DNA from: Paragonimus westermani
Taxonomy: Eukaryota > Platyhelminthes > Trematoda > Plagiorchiida > Troglotrematidae
Length of the DNA: 64,000 nucleotides
NCBI GenBank assembly: GCA_008508345.1
Contig: QNGE01001266.1
Span: 44,336-108,335, forward strand
Reading direction: 5' to 3'
The position numbers and the translations under genes are program-made. Of the stretch, positions 11,581 through 25,479 are shown one piece after another. Position 1 is the first letter of the stretch. Each line of letters begins with the position of its first letter. Below the pieces are notes generated by a model. The model had not been told where the DNA came from, searched no databases, and was given only the letters and a program-made list of their open reading frames with translations.

Positions 11581-14500
11581 TTGGGTACGTGCGCTTCTAA
11601 TCACCCAGGTTGATCACAACTGCTACGGATGTCGCTGCCCGACTCTCAGGTGTTGTGACCGATAGGTATGTAACTGCTCAGGGTTTGGTTACAACTAGAA
11701 TGAGATCTACTTGAGACTGTTCAGCATGAGCAGTATTTCTGGAGGACTCTGTATGAAGTGGAAGGTACCTGTGGAGACGCCATCTTTAGGAGGAAACCGG
11801 CTCTGTTTCCTAGGAAGCTCTTTGTGTGCCCGGATATCTCGGAGCACTTTCGACTTTTGACGACTCTTTGTGTCCAGAACCGTACCAGACACGTCTGACA
11901 TAGGAAATTCTATTCTCAGTAGTCTGGCTGCAGCTAAATCCATGAGGTCGTTTAGTCAAAGCATTCGGTTTACCTCAGTGCAGATGATTTCCCTCAGGCA
12001 GAGTTCATCTTTGGTGAATCGCTGCTGTGTGCGATCATCATCTGTTGATGATGAGGTTGGCGGCCTGAAACTTCAAGTATGATTACGCTTTAATAGTTTT
12101 CACACAGATGTCAAACTTCCTTTTGGTGCTTTCCGGATATAGGAGACCCGCTCAGTAGCGTAGTCTTAGTGTAGATTTGCCGGTCTGATCACCGGCCTAG
12201 CGAATTGGACGCATTCGGTAGTCACCTGAAGTAGGCAGGAAAATTGCGCGATGGTCATCGACTTAATTAGGGATCACCGCTAGAATCTTGCTGACTTACA
12301 ATACTTCCCGGTTGATTCACGGCGCATATGTGAGTCCATGAAGTGCGGTCGTGACTTTACCGGTCTGCCAGTTATGTTGCCGGTGATTCTGTGAAGTTAA
12401 AAAATAGCATATTGCTCGGACTTCCAAGAGCTTTGCGTTTGGATTATTGACAAAGTGAGCCCCAGCATTTCTGTCGCCAGTCTGACAACCACTTCCCATG
12501 CCATTTGCATATACTTTACTAGGGACTTTAAGCCAGTTCGCACTGGGGGTGGTCAAAACAGTAAGTCCAACTCCACTATTCTGTCTACCGCAGTGTCCAG
12601 TACAGGCGTTCTCACTAACCATAGAAACATCAGCAATGCTAATAGGACGTAGGCATCTTCTTGATCACCACAGGGGAGCGTTCGTGTCATTCTCGTCAGT
12701 TGGATGCCGAATCACAGTGGTTCTGACTGGTGCTGTTAGGCTACCGTGCGAAATCGAGTGTCTGAGACTCGACATGATGGGATCTAGATGGTTGTTTGTC
12801 CGACATGAGCGCCTACTATTGGATTCGTTAGAGGCTGTCAGGTGATGTCACCAAGAATCACTGAATATGGGTAGCAACATTTGTCATACGTTTTTGGTGT
12901 GATGTGCGTCAAATTCTGTTCTGTACTTATTACGAAAAACGACCAGGCCATCAATAATGTAAGGCGCAACAGTAACTTAGTGTCCATTCATCCTATAAAT
13001 CCAACAGTGGCAATAGTGCCAAGATGAATCGCGATCGTTACTGTTTGTAAGTTTGGTATGCTCAATGCACACTCTTAGCCTTTAGCAGCTGCCGGTGATT
13101 TTAGATTTCTGGGAAACATGCTCCGTAGAATAAAGCGAATTGCTTTTCTTGTTAACAAATCGGCAGAAAGTACCAGATTTGTGAATGGGTAGTTGGTAGC
13201 AATAAAACAAAAAGCTGTGGAAAATGTCACATTGTAAATAAGAAGGGAGCTGCAATCGCTTGCTACCCCCGTGAAACAGGATAAGTGGAACTGGAGACTG
13301 GACAACTTGTGGGTGGAAAGGCTGACATCCTGCGTGGTTGCGATGGAAGCTGGCAGTGAATAGGTCGAACACTTGCAGAACAATACATCCTAAGTCGAGT
13401 AAAGGCGAGTTTTCATTAGGATGTGCGTGCAAATGTCCTATATCAGTAGTTTTCATTTGAAAACGGGAGTAGCGGAACAAACTAAAAAATTAGACGTAGA
13501 GTTTGGATGTTGACGCCGTTTCCAAAGGATTTCACACTATGATGACAATTGAACTGATGCTGAGTCTCCGTTGTTGAACTGAAGCAATCTTTCCTCTAAA
13601 TAAACCCGGGAAAACAAGCTGATGGTGGAGGGATTTTTGCACACAAGATATCAGTTTTAATCGTTTGAAAATAATTGCCCCCTGTGGGCGAAGAAGACTT
13701 AGAATGCTGAGAGACTGTAAATATCGCGACTTTTCCAAAACACGTGACACGCAGTGGATGAAGCCAATGTCCCCTGTAAGCGACCTCTAGCCACATACAC
13801 ACGACTTCCTACGGGGTGGCTGAGGCAACTGTATGCCCGCCTTGACAGATTCTTCGCTATCCTGACTCCTCCCACGACACTGACAGTTCGTCCGCATTCC
13901 CAGTTATCTTTGCCTAAAGGGATAAGTACTCACCCAAGTTTGCCGAAGCGGATACTTTTGAAAAAATAGGGCCGACGACTTGTATGAGAAAACGCTCAGC
14001 AAATTGGCCCTACCTTGGTAGTGCTCGTAAATTACAAACAGCGTGAAAAGACATCCGTGTCAGCAACGATTTTACGTGTATTTCACAATTTTCACTTCCG
14101 CGGTACGCCCTCGATGAGACTCAGCAGAATCACTTTGAACAGATTTTGTGCAATATACCGCAATTAGCTTTTCCTTTGGTTGCAACAATTGCTCTCTAGG
14201 CCAGAAGCTTGTGGTGAAATATCGTTTTACTTCCCGGCTCACTGGGTTTTTCCAGGGGGTATTTAGTGGATCTCTAATGAAATTTAACCAGGACCTGTTC
14301 TTGTCCACGTTTTGTGCGATGCAGAGTCACCGTCCAATGAGCAGAAGGTAGATACTGTAAACCACGAGGCGGTAGGCACGAATCACGCTTTCGGTAGTTT
14401 GCTGCGATGACTTATGCTAGGAACACAGTCCGCCGTATGTGCCAGCACATATTGGCAGGCGCTTCCAAGACAAACTGAACTGGAATACATTCGCCGGTGA

Positions 14501-16886
14501 TTTGAGTGTATGGCATTACACCGGAATGCAGTAATCCGCCTAACAGTCTTTTAAAGAAGTCAGAACTGTCAAACGTGGTCAGTGCGGACGGCAGGGCATT
14601 CTTTGGCACGAGAGTGTGAATGGTAAGCGGAAGACACTTTGGATTATTGCGGCTGCTTTGGCGAGCCAGGCTCAGCTCATAGGCAAAATGGGGAGAAGCG
14701 TCGACGCGAGGGTGTAAGTTACATTCTGTATATTGAAATTCAGCCAACGTGAAAGCAATAGTATTCTAGAAGGAAGGCTTATTCATGGGCAGATATCAGG
14801 GACAAGAAAGGGAATACAGATCTCGGAAGTGCCCTGTAGCGTGCCGTTGGCAGTATCTTGGCAAAAAGATTTTTTATGTATACACTGAGAGAAATTCGGT
14901 GTTCCAAGTTTAAAGATGAGATCACAATGGTAAAGTAAACCGATGCAAACAACGCACGGCCAGTATAGCCAAGCAGACTCGGTGCCGTGCGAGCAAAGCA
15001 GAGAAGCAGCGGTTGTGAATCAGAGAAATATTGGTCGAAGTAATAGAATCCAGATCATTCTCACCAAATACCAGAGAAGTCTTTTCGTTACCCAGAAGTT
15101 AGGTGCGACTGAAATCTAACCAAAGATTGAGGACATTGCTTTGGAATGAGTACATAATGGCTGCAGACCAAGAATAGTAGTACCATGGGCAATGAAGTCG
15201 GCTCGCAAAATGGACCGATCCTCTGTAGAATTATTATGATGCCATATGTTAATGTGATCACTAAGAGGACACCGATTGTGCTCAGAAAATGCGGACGACG
15301 GTTTATAAAAGGTAGAAAAAGAAGACCAAAGACGTAGCCTTAAGGGGCCTATGGAAGACCCAAGTGGGGGGTTGATAGGCGTCTGGCTAAGTTGCATTGA
15401 AAAAGAGCCTTTTTCGCAAAGTGCTTTCGCAAAATTGTACATCCATTTCTCACTCCAAAATGAAAACTTAAGGGTCTAGGATTAGCCCTTGTGTTGTAAA
15501 GCGACATGAGCGAGACTGCAGCTGCGTGAAATCGAGTGGAACCTAATGATCCTTGCTGATTAATTGAGTTGTAGGCTAGGCAAGAAATGGAGGCCGTGCT
15601 AAGTGAAAAGGAACTGATATGAGAATAATAAATCTCGGAAGGTTTCTTTCACTAGGTCCTGTGGGCGTTGAGAAGTGACACTCACGAATAAAGTAATAAA
15701 TCAAGACTGTCTGAATGCGAACACTGCGATCAAATGTGAGTGAAGTTCCGCTTGAAAATAAACCAAGTCCCCAAATACTCGTCAGTAAAGCAAGAAGGCT
15801 TAAAGACTTAGTTCTACTGAAGGCAGATTTTTGCGGGAGAACGCACAATTGGCTCATTATAAAAAACTAAGTTCATATGGAAAGAAGAACCGACACAAAC
15901 ACAGATTGTGGGACGACCGGCAAACTATTTGAAGTCGAGTTTTGAGTGCTGATGATGAGCGAGGAGAGTGTAGTTGAAGGATCCGCGGAGTAAGTAAGGT
16001 TGAAATCTAGCAAATGCGAGTCGAACTGATCTATGTTGAGAGCATTCGTGTGGTGCATCTTCGTCTTTCGAGAAAGTATTGATAGAAGACGACAATACAA
16101 GTTGACCAAAGTGTGAATGCCGTCAGTTGCGCTCACTACCATCCGGGCATAATGATTGCAACGAATTAAACATAAATCGGAATATGGAACGGAAGCGAGG
16201 GTTGGCACCTTATGAGGTCGTGCATGATACAGAAAGGTTCACATAAAATGTGACTCTGCCACCGGAAACGCCAGAATGGTTGTCTATATGGCACCGTTAG
16301 TGGCTTCGCAATTTCAGAGTCACCCATTTCCATGTAAATGCCAACGTCATGGTCGAATATTGCCTACGAAATAAACACAGCCCACCAGGCTGTCTTCGGC
16401 ACACTTGTGAATGCCTGCCCAGGAAGAGGTGGGGAAAGGGAGTACAGCAAGTTTGAAGATCGGCGTCATCACGCTCAATGACATGGGGACTAGAAAGAGA
16501 ACGGTACGGTGCTGAATACTCAAAGTATTGCGGTTCGACAGATTAACTGAACCTGCATCGCAAACCCGTTAAATAAATATGGCTGTGTTAGTAACTGGTA
16601 AATTACACACCCACGTCGCACGCTGGGGTCCGTGCTAATCTACACATTTGTCTGGGAAACGGACAACACAGATTCTGAATCCCCCAGTATATGCCGACGA
16701 ATATGAGGTCAAACATTTGAGGCGATGAATATTTTAGACGACAGCCAGGCATGCAAATCAGCACAAGCGTACCACCGGATTTCTTGAAATCGATGTTCAA
16801 AAAAGTCAGAAGGCTATACCATATGAACCCTGGTGATAACGTGATTAATGATATCAAAAAAGTGAAATCAAAAATGAGAACAGAAG
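11581..16886. other. Unassigned region with minus-strand ORF bias
   Basis: Minus-strand ORFs of roughly 80-130 codons recur at 13082-13480, 14072-14308, 14412-14747, 15116-15442, 15576-15857, 15873-16208 and 16603-16923, more densely than on the plus strand. No motif is firm. The stretch near 16,760-16,690 (SGGTLVLI...FDLIF) loosely resembles a LINE endonuclease. It may be the decayed continuation of whatever element fills the adjoining inverted-repeat arm. Function is unassigned. Confidence 0.25.
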
Positions 16887-19800
16887 CACATTCAAGGTAG
16901 TTAGTCCAGGGCCGGCAGTCCACGAATAGATAATGTCAGACAGAAGCCGAATAGCTCTGTCAAATGAGAAAATCAAGTCTGTTTCAATTAACGGAGGGGT
17001 GTTGACTGAGTGGGGAAGAAGAACAGATGAAAAGAGACACTTGAAGGAAGTCGCGTTTACCGTACTGTTTGTTGGAATAATTACCTTGGGCGACACAATT
17101 CTGGCTCAATGTGCCAGCCGTGGGAGGTACATAACATTGCGGGTCTTCGAGGTTTTCGCACTAATCCTCAATTTGCTACTGAGGAAAGCCCAGTTTGGTC
17201 ATTCGTGTTGATGTGTCGTCTGCGCGTCCCGCCTGGCGACCTCCGGAATACTAGACAAAATGTCAGAGCGAGGACACAAAATGTTGGCACGTGTGTCAGA
17301 AGCTTTTCCAAACGCACGCCCCCGTCCCACAATCCAGATAAGAGCAAGAAATTACCAGGTATTTCTGTTTAAAGTATTGCGCAATGAACAGGATGTCAGT
17401 GTAACCTTCTGGGTCTCCGATTCACACGCGAACCCTACTCCGTGCAGGCGTGTCGACTCAGGCTATCAAACCAAAGTTTCAGTCACAGTGAGTGGAACTT
17501 CATGCTGGGCACAAAGGTAGTGTCAGACTGGTTGATTCTCGCCTTCATTGTGGGCTAAATATGAGACCCGCAATCGGAAAATTGAATGGAATCAAAGCTG
17601 CTACCGAGGTTTCAGCCCCAGGAAACAATCGGCCTGTGATCACTGCGGGATAGCACGCTACAGAGTATGGAATAGTTAGCCACTCAAGATTACTCCGAAG
17701 AATGGCCGGCAGGCGAACTGTCGTCGCTCGTCTTAGAATTCCGCAGGGCCTTCTGTTGGGGTAGCTAAAGATTGTGGGCCAAGAAATAAGCTGAATTGTT
17801 TTGCTGTGATGCAAGTTGGGCTGTTGTTTCAATGAAGGTTGCAAAGGTCAGTCTCGAGTGGTTTAGTACAGTAAGGTTGCCCGTGAAAGATGTGAAAGCT
17901 ACTGAAGGGAAAACACTGCCTGACGGAGCCACAGCGCATCTGAGTAGTAGCATAATCGCTGGGTGTGGTGCAGAATCCACTGATTGGTGAAGTCTCACAA
18001 AGGATTAAGAGTGATCCTGCAGCTGGGAAGAAAATAGTTAAATAAAGCTAATAGTTACCTTGTAAGCTAAAGATAAATATCTAATAGGTTGCATTTACCG
18101 CCCCCTGTGTTAGTCCATCTCTGAATTGGAAGTTGTACCAATGCGCGACAACGGTGGGTTACTACCGTACCACAGGCCAAATAAACAGGCCTAGTCTTTG
18201 TAATCGTGCGGAACCTGGAGCGATTAGAATCATTGAGCTAGTGAGAAATCAAGCATGATGGCAACAAAAAGCACTGTGAATTTCACAGAAATAAAAATAA
18301 TGGTTCCGGCCGTGACTAAATTACGATCAAGTGCTCCACTTTAGCGATCTGGGCCGCGATTTGGAGTGTTCCGTCGACAAACTGAGCGCTCTATCACGTT
18401 GAGACAACAGCCGGAACACGCATGTAAAATGAAGAATGGAAATTACTAGTGCAGCACAGAACGCTGGCCAGAAACCAGCGATCTGAAGGTGCACGAAGGA
18501 TTCTGGGTGAACGCCATCAATTCAAATCTGTATTCCAAATTGAGGGCGAACCACGAACGCAGATCCGTCTGGGGTGTCCAGAGATGGCGAAAAGAGGAAC
18601 AAAAGTGTGGGTGCCTCAAGCAGTTGGTGGGTGCTCCAACTAGACTGTTCGGCGGGCCAAGATTGGTCAGTGAGGGTGATCACCACCTGGATTCCAGGGC
18701 TCCTGCGGAGTAGCAACTGTTTGTGAGCACACTCATGGAATTGTTTCTGGTTTGCGTTTGATATTAGTTAATATCATGTCAGCGATTTGTTATAAATCCG
18801 GAACCTTCCTTTTGACATCGAAAAAGAGACGACTTGAGTGGCGCCACGATATTGTTGGTCCTGTTTACACCACTGTTTTTAACTGTTGATCCAGAGCCTT
18901 TTTCAGGTGCTTTGTATCTGCCGTTGATATTCACAGTCACTACAGGTAATAGAGAGGAATGCCCACAGTATGAATTAGATGGCTCTGCTTGTTCTGCCGA
19001 GTCATCTTCAGGGGAATTGGAGCCGCTACTTCCCGTTCTTTGAGGAACTTTCGACGTCCTGGGTCTCTTTCCAATCTTTCCAGTCAAAACCTTGGTCAAC
19101 AGGTGGAGGCGTCGAGAAGTAGGGGATGTATTTCTAACATTAGCTGTGGGTTTTTGTGGGGGCACTTGAACACGCCAGGCGTCAACAAGGCAAGGCGTGG
19201 TTTGTTTTCCTGCATCCCTCTTAACGGGCAGCGTAACAGCGTTATCAGATGCAAATTGCCGATCTAGGGGATTTGTGTAGCATTGGAGTTCTTTACTTGG
19301 GAAAGTTTGATTCGCATTATTTCCCCTGAAAGTGGCGTGTTGCCACGGAACACTTGTTTTGACTTAAATTTTGTGACACGTTCGAGTTGCTCGCCTTTTG
19401 ACAGAGTTGTTTGTCAAATCTCACTTGTGAACCCCAGCAACAGTGGATCACATTTTCATTATGCGTTCTTGTGGAGCCCCAGGCAATGGTACTTTTGTTT
19501 TTCTATCTTACTGACTCTGAGCGAGGCTCTTCCCACGAAAAGCGAAGAGAGTTAACCTGTCGTGAGAAATCGGTTCCCCCTGAAATGGCTTGTTTTTTGA
19601 GATATCTCCAAAAAATAATCTGTGATTTTGAACTCCAACTTCTTGTGCCATGATGTGCCGAAACTCAGTTTTGGTGCACGTTCCTCCTCTAACGTGGACT
19701 GCCATGTCTCGCTCTCAGTGCACTTGTCCATGTTGAATTCTTCAAGGTTGTTCGAAGACCACATATACGCAGAGGCTTGTCTGTTAGAGTGCCTCCGGTT

Positions 19801-19944
19801 TGAGAGCGGGTACGTTCTCAATGGAGGACCAAAGTCTTCTGTGTTCTTCTGGAGTTTCCGGGTATCATAAAGCTCTGTGATATGTGTCCCTGATGTGTAT
19901 ATTTGTGCGGTAGCCATTTCTCGTTATTGTTGACCAGTTGCTCA
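16887..19944 (+). repeat. Left arm of 3,058-bp inverted repeat
   Basis: Every position x here is the complement of 41150 minus x in the right arm at all sites I compared, and ORFs across the arm are identical to their mirror images. The match ends at 16887/24263 on the outside and 19944/21206 on the inside. No target-site duplication is evident at the outer boundaries. Both arms share the same broken frames, so they derive from duplication of an already decayed sequence rather than two independent insertions of an active element. Confidence 0.95.
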
Positions 19945-21205
19945 GGAATAGCATAGAGTTTCTCACTTTTACACACAGTTCTCCCATTTTCCTCAGGCCC
20001 CCTTGACGGCGTACAGGAAAATTTGTTGTTCAACAAAAGCCGCTAATTATTCTGTGGAGAAAAGTCTCTACCCACTGGAAACAGTGAAGAGACTGAGATC
20101 TGACGTTGCCGTACTGTCTTATCGCCGATTCTTCCAACCCTTATTAATAAATTTGGTGTATTGCAGCGTCTATGCTATGCACTTTTCACGCTGTGAATGC
20201 AGAATACAAGTACGGTTGAGGAAAATTGTTGTTTTTCGGCAGTGGTCGACAAACATGCAATCGTAATTGTAGGCAACAACAGCCATTCGCGACCGCTCGG
20301 TGGGACGATGGACTGTGCTATGTCAACGCACGAGCATGAGCAACTTGAAGCTCGTATGTTTAATCAATAAGGTCACACATCAAATCCGGTTGAAAACAGA
20401 CGAACACGAGGTTGCAGTCGCGCTGGCATGTCAGTAAACATGAACCATGCATACAGGTCTGGCGCACATACATATACTTATTCGTGTGCAAGTACACAGA
20501 ACTAAACACGCACAATCCCTGTCCACAATAAGGAAAGATGTATGTTCCGATAAAGGCCAGTTATTATCGCGTGCGTGTGCACTATGTCATTACCATTTAA
20601 TCTTCCAGACTAGCACATTATTCGTTACACGTCATCATAGTTAAGTGCTTTGAAGCCTTTTGAACATATTTTCCTGATAAAAAGAAATGTCATACCCAAA
20701 TGCTCAGTAAGTCAACTGACCCTCAGGAATTGTTCGTCGCCCGGCGATCCCCCTTAAGGAAAAATGGTATGACAGCAGAGAAAGATGTAAAATCTTCAGA
20801 CACCACGACCACCACCTGCTCTACTGCCATTGCTAAGGAGACCAAAGACACTGCTAAAACATAAACTCAGAGGCAAATTTTGGTGTATTACTCAAAGGGA
20901 ACAAAATCAAGTTGTGTTCAGTTCCTATCACTGATGTATACGCATATAAAGTTGAAAGGATAGCGGACTTAGAATCTGGGATGGCAAAACTACACCGTAA
21001 GTACGAGTAGCTTGCTAAAATTGTGTATCAGCCAGATCCGATGATTGGCATTCTGAATGCCTCAAATAACGTCCACCATGAGGCAAACTCTAGTTATAGA
21101 ATGTCGTAGCAGCTGAGACGTTGAGCGATACACTAGCTGTGGAAATTCATGAGCGCTTGCGCTGTGTGATAAAAATGGCGGTATTTAAATTACCTGATAG
21201 TGTTA
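19945..21205. other. Unique spacer of the inverted repeat
   Basis: A 1,261-bp segment between the two arms with no mirrored copy. 19945-20690 shows nothing recognisable; the right half carries the ORF1-like fragment described separately. Confidence 0.85.
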
Positions 21206-21300
21206 TGAGCAACTGGTCAACAATAACGAGAAATGGCTACCGCACAAATATACACATCAGGGACACATATCACAGAGCTTTATGATACCCGGAAACTCCA
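20760..21300 (+). pseudogene. LINE ORF1-like fragment in IR spacer
   Basis: Plus-strand frames give VERIADLESGMAKLHRKYE (short coiled-coil-like), then about 21,114-21,200 ETLSDTLAVEIHERLRC and IKMAVFKLPDSVMSNW. This resembles the coiled coil plus D.L..E.HER..R..NV.....PDS block of CR1-like LINE ORF1 proteins. It crosses the inner boundary at 21206 into the right arm, so the right arm is continuous with it while the left arm lacks the 5' part. Frames are broken; assignment is from recalled family pattern. Confidence 0.4.
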
Positions 21301-24263
21301 GAAGAACACAGAAGACTTTGGTCCTCCATTGAGAACGTACCCGCTCTCAAACCGGAGGCACTCTAACAGACAAGCCTCTGCGTATATGTGGTCTTCGAAC
21401 AACCTTGAAGAATTCAACATGGACAAGTGCACTGAGAGCGAGACATGGCAGTCCACGTTAGAGGAGGAACGTGCACCAAAACTGAGTTTCGGCACATCAT
21501 GGCACAAGAAGTTGGAGTTCAAAATCACAGATTATTTTTTGGAGATATCTCAAAAAACAAGCCATTTCAGGGGGAACCGATTTCTCACGACAGGTTAACT
21601 CTCTTCGCTTTTCGTGGGAAGAGCCTCGCTCAGAGTCAGTAAGATAGAAAAACAAAAGTACCATTGCCTGGGGCTCCACAAGAACGCATAATGAAAATGT
21701 GATCCACTGTTGCTGGGGTTCACAAGTGAGATTTGACAAACAACTCTGTCAAAAGGCGAGCAACTCGAACGTGTCACAAAATTTAAGTCAAAACAAGTGT
21801 TCCGTGGCAACACGCCACTTTCAGGGGAAATAATGCGAATCAAACTTTCCCAAGTAAAGAACTCCAATGCTACACAAATCCCCTAGATCGGCAATTTGCA
21901 TCTGATAACGCTGTTACGCTGCCCGTTAAGAGGGATGCAGGAAAACAAACCACGCCTTGCCTTGTTGACGCCTGGCGTGTTCAAGTGCCCCCACAAAAAC
22001 CCACAGCTAATGTTAGAAATACATCCCCTACTTCTCGACGCCTCCACCTGTTGACCAAGGTTTTGACTGGAAAGATTGGAAAGAGACCCAGGACGTCGAA
22101 AGTTCCTCAAAGAACGGGAAGTAGCGGCTCCAATTCCCCTGAAGATGACTCGGCAGAACAAGCAGAGCCATCTAATTCATACTGTGGGCATTCCTCTCTA
22201 TTACCTGTAGTGACTGTGAATATCAACGGCAGATACAAAGCACCTGAAAAAGGCTCTGGATCAACAGTTAAAAACAGTGGTGTAAACAGGACCAACAATA
22301 TCGTGGCGCCACTCAAGTCGTCTCTTTTTCGATGTCAAAAGGAAGGTTCCGGATTTATAACAAATCGCTGACATGATATTAACTAATATCAAACGCAAAC
22401 CAGAAACAATTCCATGAGTGTGCTCACAAACAGTTGCTACTCCGCAGGAGCCCTGGAATCCAGGTGGTGATCACCCTCACTGACCAATCTTGGCCCGCCG
22501 AACAGTCTAGTTGGAGCACCCACCAACTGCTTGAGGCACCCACACTTTTGTTCCTCTTTTCGCCATCTCTGGACACCCCAGACGGATCTGCGTTCGTGGT
22601 TCGCCCTCAATTTGGAATACAGATTTGAATTGATGGCGTTCACCCAGAATCCTTCGTGCACCTTCAGATCGCTGGTTTCTGGCCAGCGTTCTGTGCTGCA
22701 CTAGTAATTTCCATTCTTCATTTTACATGCGTGTTCCGGCTGTTGTCTCAACGTGATAGAGCGCTCAGTTTGTCGACGGAACACTCCAAATCGCGGCCCA
22801 GATCGCTAAAGTGGAGCACTTGATCGTAATTTAGTCACGGCCGGAACCATTATTTTTATTTCTGTGAAATTCACAGTGCTTTTTGTTGCCATCATGCTTG
22901 ATTTCTCACTAGCTCAATGATTCTAATCGCTCCAGGTTCCGCACGATTACAAAGACTAGGCCTGTTTATTTGGCCTGTGGTACGGTAGTAACCCACCGTT
23001 GTCGCGCATTGGTACAACTTCCAATTCAGAGATGGACTAACACAGGGGGCGGTAAATGCAACCTATTAGATATTTATCTTTAGCTTACAAGGTAACTATT
23101 AGCTTTATTTAACTATTTTCTTCCCAGCTGCAGGATCACTCTTAATCCTTTGTGAGACTTCACCAATCAGTGGATTCTGCACCACACCCAGCGATTATGC
23201 TACTACTCAGATGCGCTGTGGCTCCGTCAGGCAGTGTTTTCCCTTCAGTAGCTTTCACATCTTTCACGGGCAACCTTACTGTACTAAACCACTCGAGACT
23301 GACCTTTGCAACCTTCATTGAAACAACAGCCCAACTTGCATCACAGCAAAACAATTCAGCTTATTTCTTGGCCCACAATCTTTAGCTACCCCAACAGAAG
23401 GCCCTGCGGAATTCTAAGACGAGCGACGACAGTTCGCCTGCCGGCCATTCTTCGGAGTAATCTTGAGTGGCTAACTATTCCATACTCTGTAGCGTGCTAT
23501 CCCGCAGTGATCACAGGCCGATTGTTTCCTGGGGCTGAAACCTCGGTAGCAGCTTTGATTCCATTCAATTTTCCGATTGCGGGTCTCATATTTAGCCCAC
23601 AATGAAGGCGAGAATCAACCAGTCTGACACTACCTTTGTGCCCAGCATGAAGTTCCACTCACTGTGACTGAAACTTTGGTTTGATAGCCTGAGTCGACAC
23701 GCCTGCACGGAGTAGGGTTCGCGTGTGAATCGGAGACCCAGAAGGTTACACTGACATCCTGTTCATTGCGCAATACTTTAAACAGAAATACCTGGTAATT
23801 TCTTGCTCTTATCTGGATTGTGGGACGGGGGCGTGCGTTTGGAAAAGCTTCTGACACACGTGCCAACATTTTGTGTCCTCGCTCTGACATTTTGTCTAGT
23901 ATTCCGGAGGTCGCCAGGCGGGACGCGCAGACGACACATCAACACGAATGACCAAACTGGGCTTTCCTCAGTAGCAAATTGAGGATTAGTGCGAAAACCT
24001 CGAAGACCCGCAATGTTATGTACCTCCCACGGCTGGCACATTGAGCCAGAATTGTGTCGCCCAAGGTAATTATTCCAACAAACAGTACGGTAAACGCGAC
24101 TTCCTTCAAGTGTCTCTTTTCATCTGTTCTTCTTCCCCACTCAGTCAACACCCCTCCGTTAATTGAAACAGACTTGATTTTCTCATTTGACAGAGCTATT
24201 CGGCTTCTGTCTGACATTATCTATTCGTGGACTGCCGGCCCTGGACTAACTACCTTGAATGTG
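21206..24263 (-). repeat. Right arm of 3,058-bp inverted repeat
   Basis: Reverse complement of 16887-19944. Its inner end is continuous with the ORF1-like fragment of the spacer. Past 24263 the sequence no longer mirrors the left flank. Confidence 0.95.
21789..22371 (+). other. 194-codon open frame inside the IR arm (mirror 18779-19361, minus)
   Basis: The longest stop-free stretch in the arm. The product is rich in Ser, Thr, Lys and Arg, with a basic patch followed by an acidic serine run (SGSNSPEDDSAEQ), and has no domain I recognise. No ATG is placed convincingly at its start. It could be the C-terminal half of a LINE ORF1, given the ORF1-like sequence upstream, or chance. Confidence 0.2.
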
Positions 24264-25479
24264 TATCACGCCGTGGGTTGTTTGCAAAAGAAATTCTCGA
24301 TCTTCTAGAAGTTTCCATTCGTAGTAACTGCAGTCTTTGGTCAGTTTTTTGCGAGCCCTGCGGTCAATTGATTCATGTGATCCGCCGCAGGGCTGAATGC
24401 GTATTGTATTTTCGCTTGTGGCTTATGATGTTCAACAGCTCTCTACCTTATGTAGAGGGCATCGTGATATTGCGGATAAGGTGTGACAGCAAACCATCGG
24501 AACAGCAAACAGGCGGAAAATGTACAGAAGAATGCAATGAATTACACTGAGGACTAGTGGGGCATATAACATAAAGGGTCCGGACCGTCAAGTTTAAAAG
24601 ATTATCATGTTGGAAACGAATTCTTTATCGGGTTGCATGGAACTACTGTCGACATGCTGGTCAGAAGCCGACGTTGAGAGCTTTGAAATACGTTGATGAG
24701 CGTAGTAAGAATACTTCAGTATGTAACTAGTTCATCTTAACCAACTTATAACCAAATTATAGGATCAACACATTTAAAACTTAATTATTAGTGAGATTAT
24801 AACTATTGTATAGAAGCGCCGCTTTACTGAGCTGATTGCAACAAATGCTTGTCACAAATCGCCATTCCTCAAACAGACGAAAACGTTAATGCTTCGAAAA
24901 TCACTGACACTCTAGAGTAAAAAATCTGCCCCATTATCAGGAGCGGTGATGCTACGGCCAACGGCCAAATTAACGCTATTTATTTTTGTTTCACCGTCGT
25001 TGGATAAAATCTACGTCAGTCCCATATCCCAGGCAATAAAGCGATGGCATGAAAATATCAAACTAACGAGACCTGGGAGCACTACTCATGACACTGTAAA
25101 ATGAACCCTGAAGTTGTGTGCTGGTTGAATGCCCACGAAAGTGTATCGCCTTGGTAACCTTGGGAGGGAAAAGTTTGTGTTTTTAATTAGCGCAGAATAC
25201 CTCTGGGTACTCTGTGCTATTCGGGTGCTTTTGTAGCATTGCTGAACTTAGTATGAACTTCGGCAGACAGTTTTTGAAAATCTGCGAATGAACATTGTTG
25301 TGGCTTGGGACTCATCTGTCCGATAAGTTTAATCGCCCAACCCTTTTTGGCGCTTCTTCTTAGTCAGGCCTAAGGTTTGAAGGTTAGGTTGGTGACTCAT
25401 CATTTGCTTTCACCGTTACTTGCTCCTTTTGCGTATAGTCCCACCCACCGGTAGTTTAAAGGAGTGCACAGTATAATGG
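24264..25479. other. No recognised feature
   Basis: Nothing beyond short, unassignable ORFs (for example 24227-24550, which straddles the IR boundary). Confidence 0.4.

Noticed and set aside
18779..22371. Pairs of identical ORFs as duplicated genes
   Set aside because: They are mirror images forced by the inverted repeat; most lack a convincing start or any domain, and ORFs overlap on both strands.
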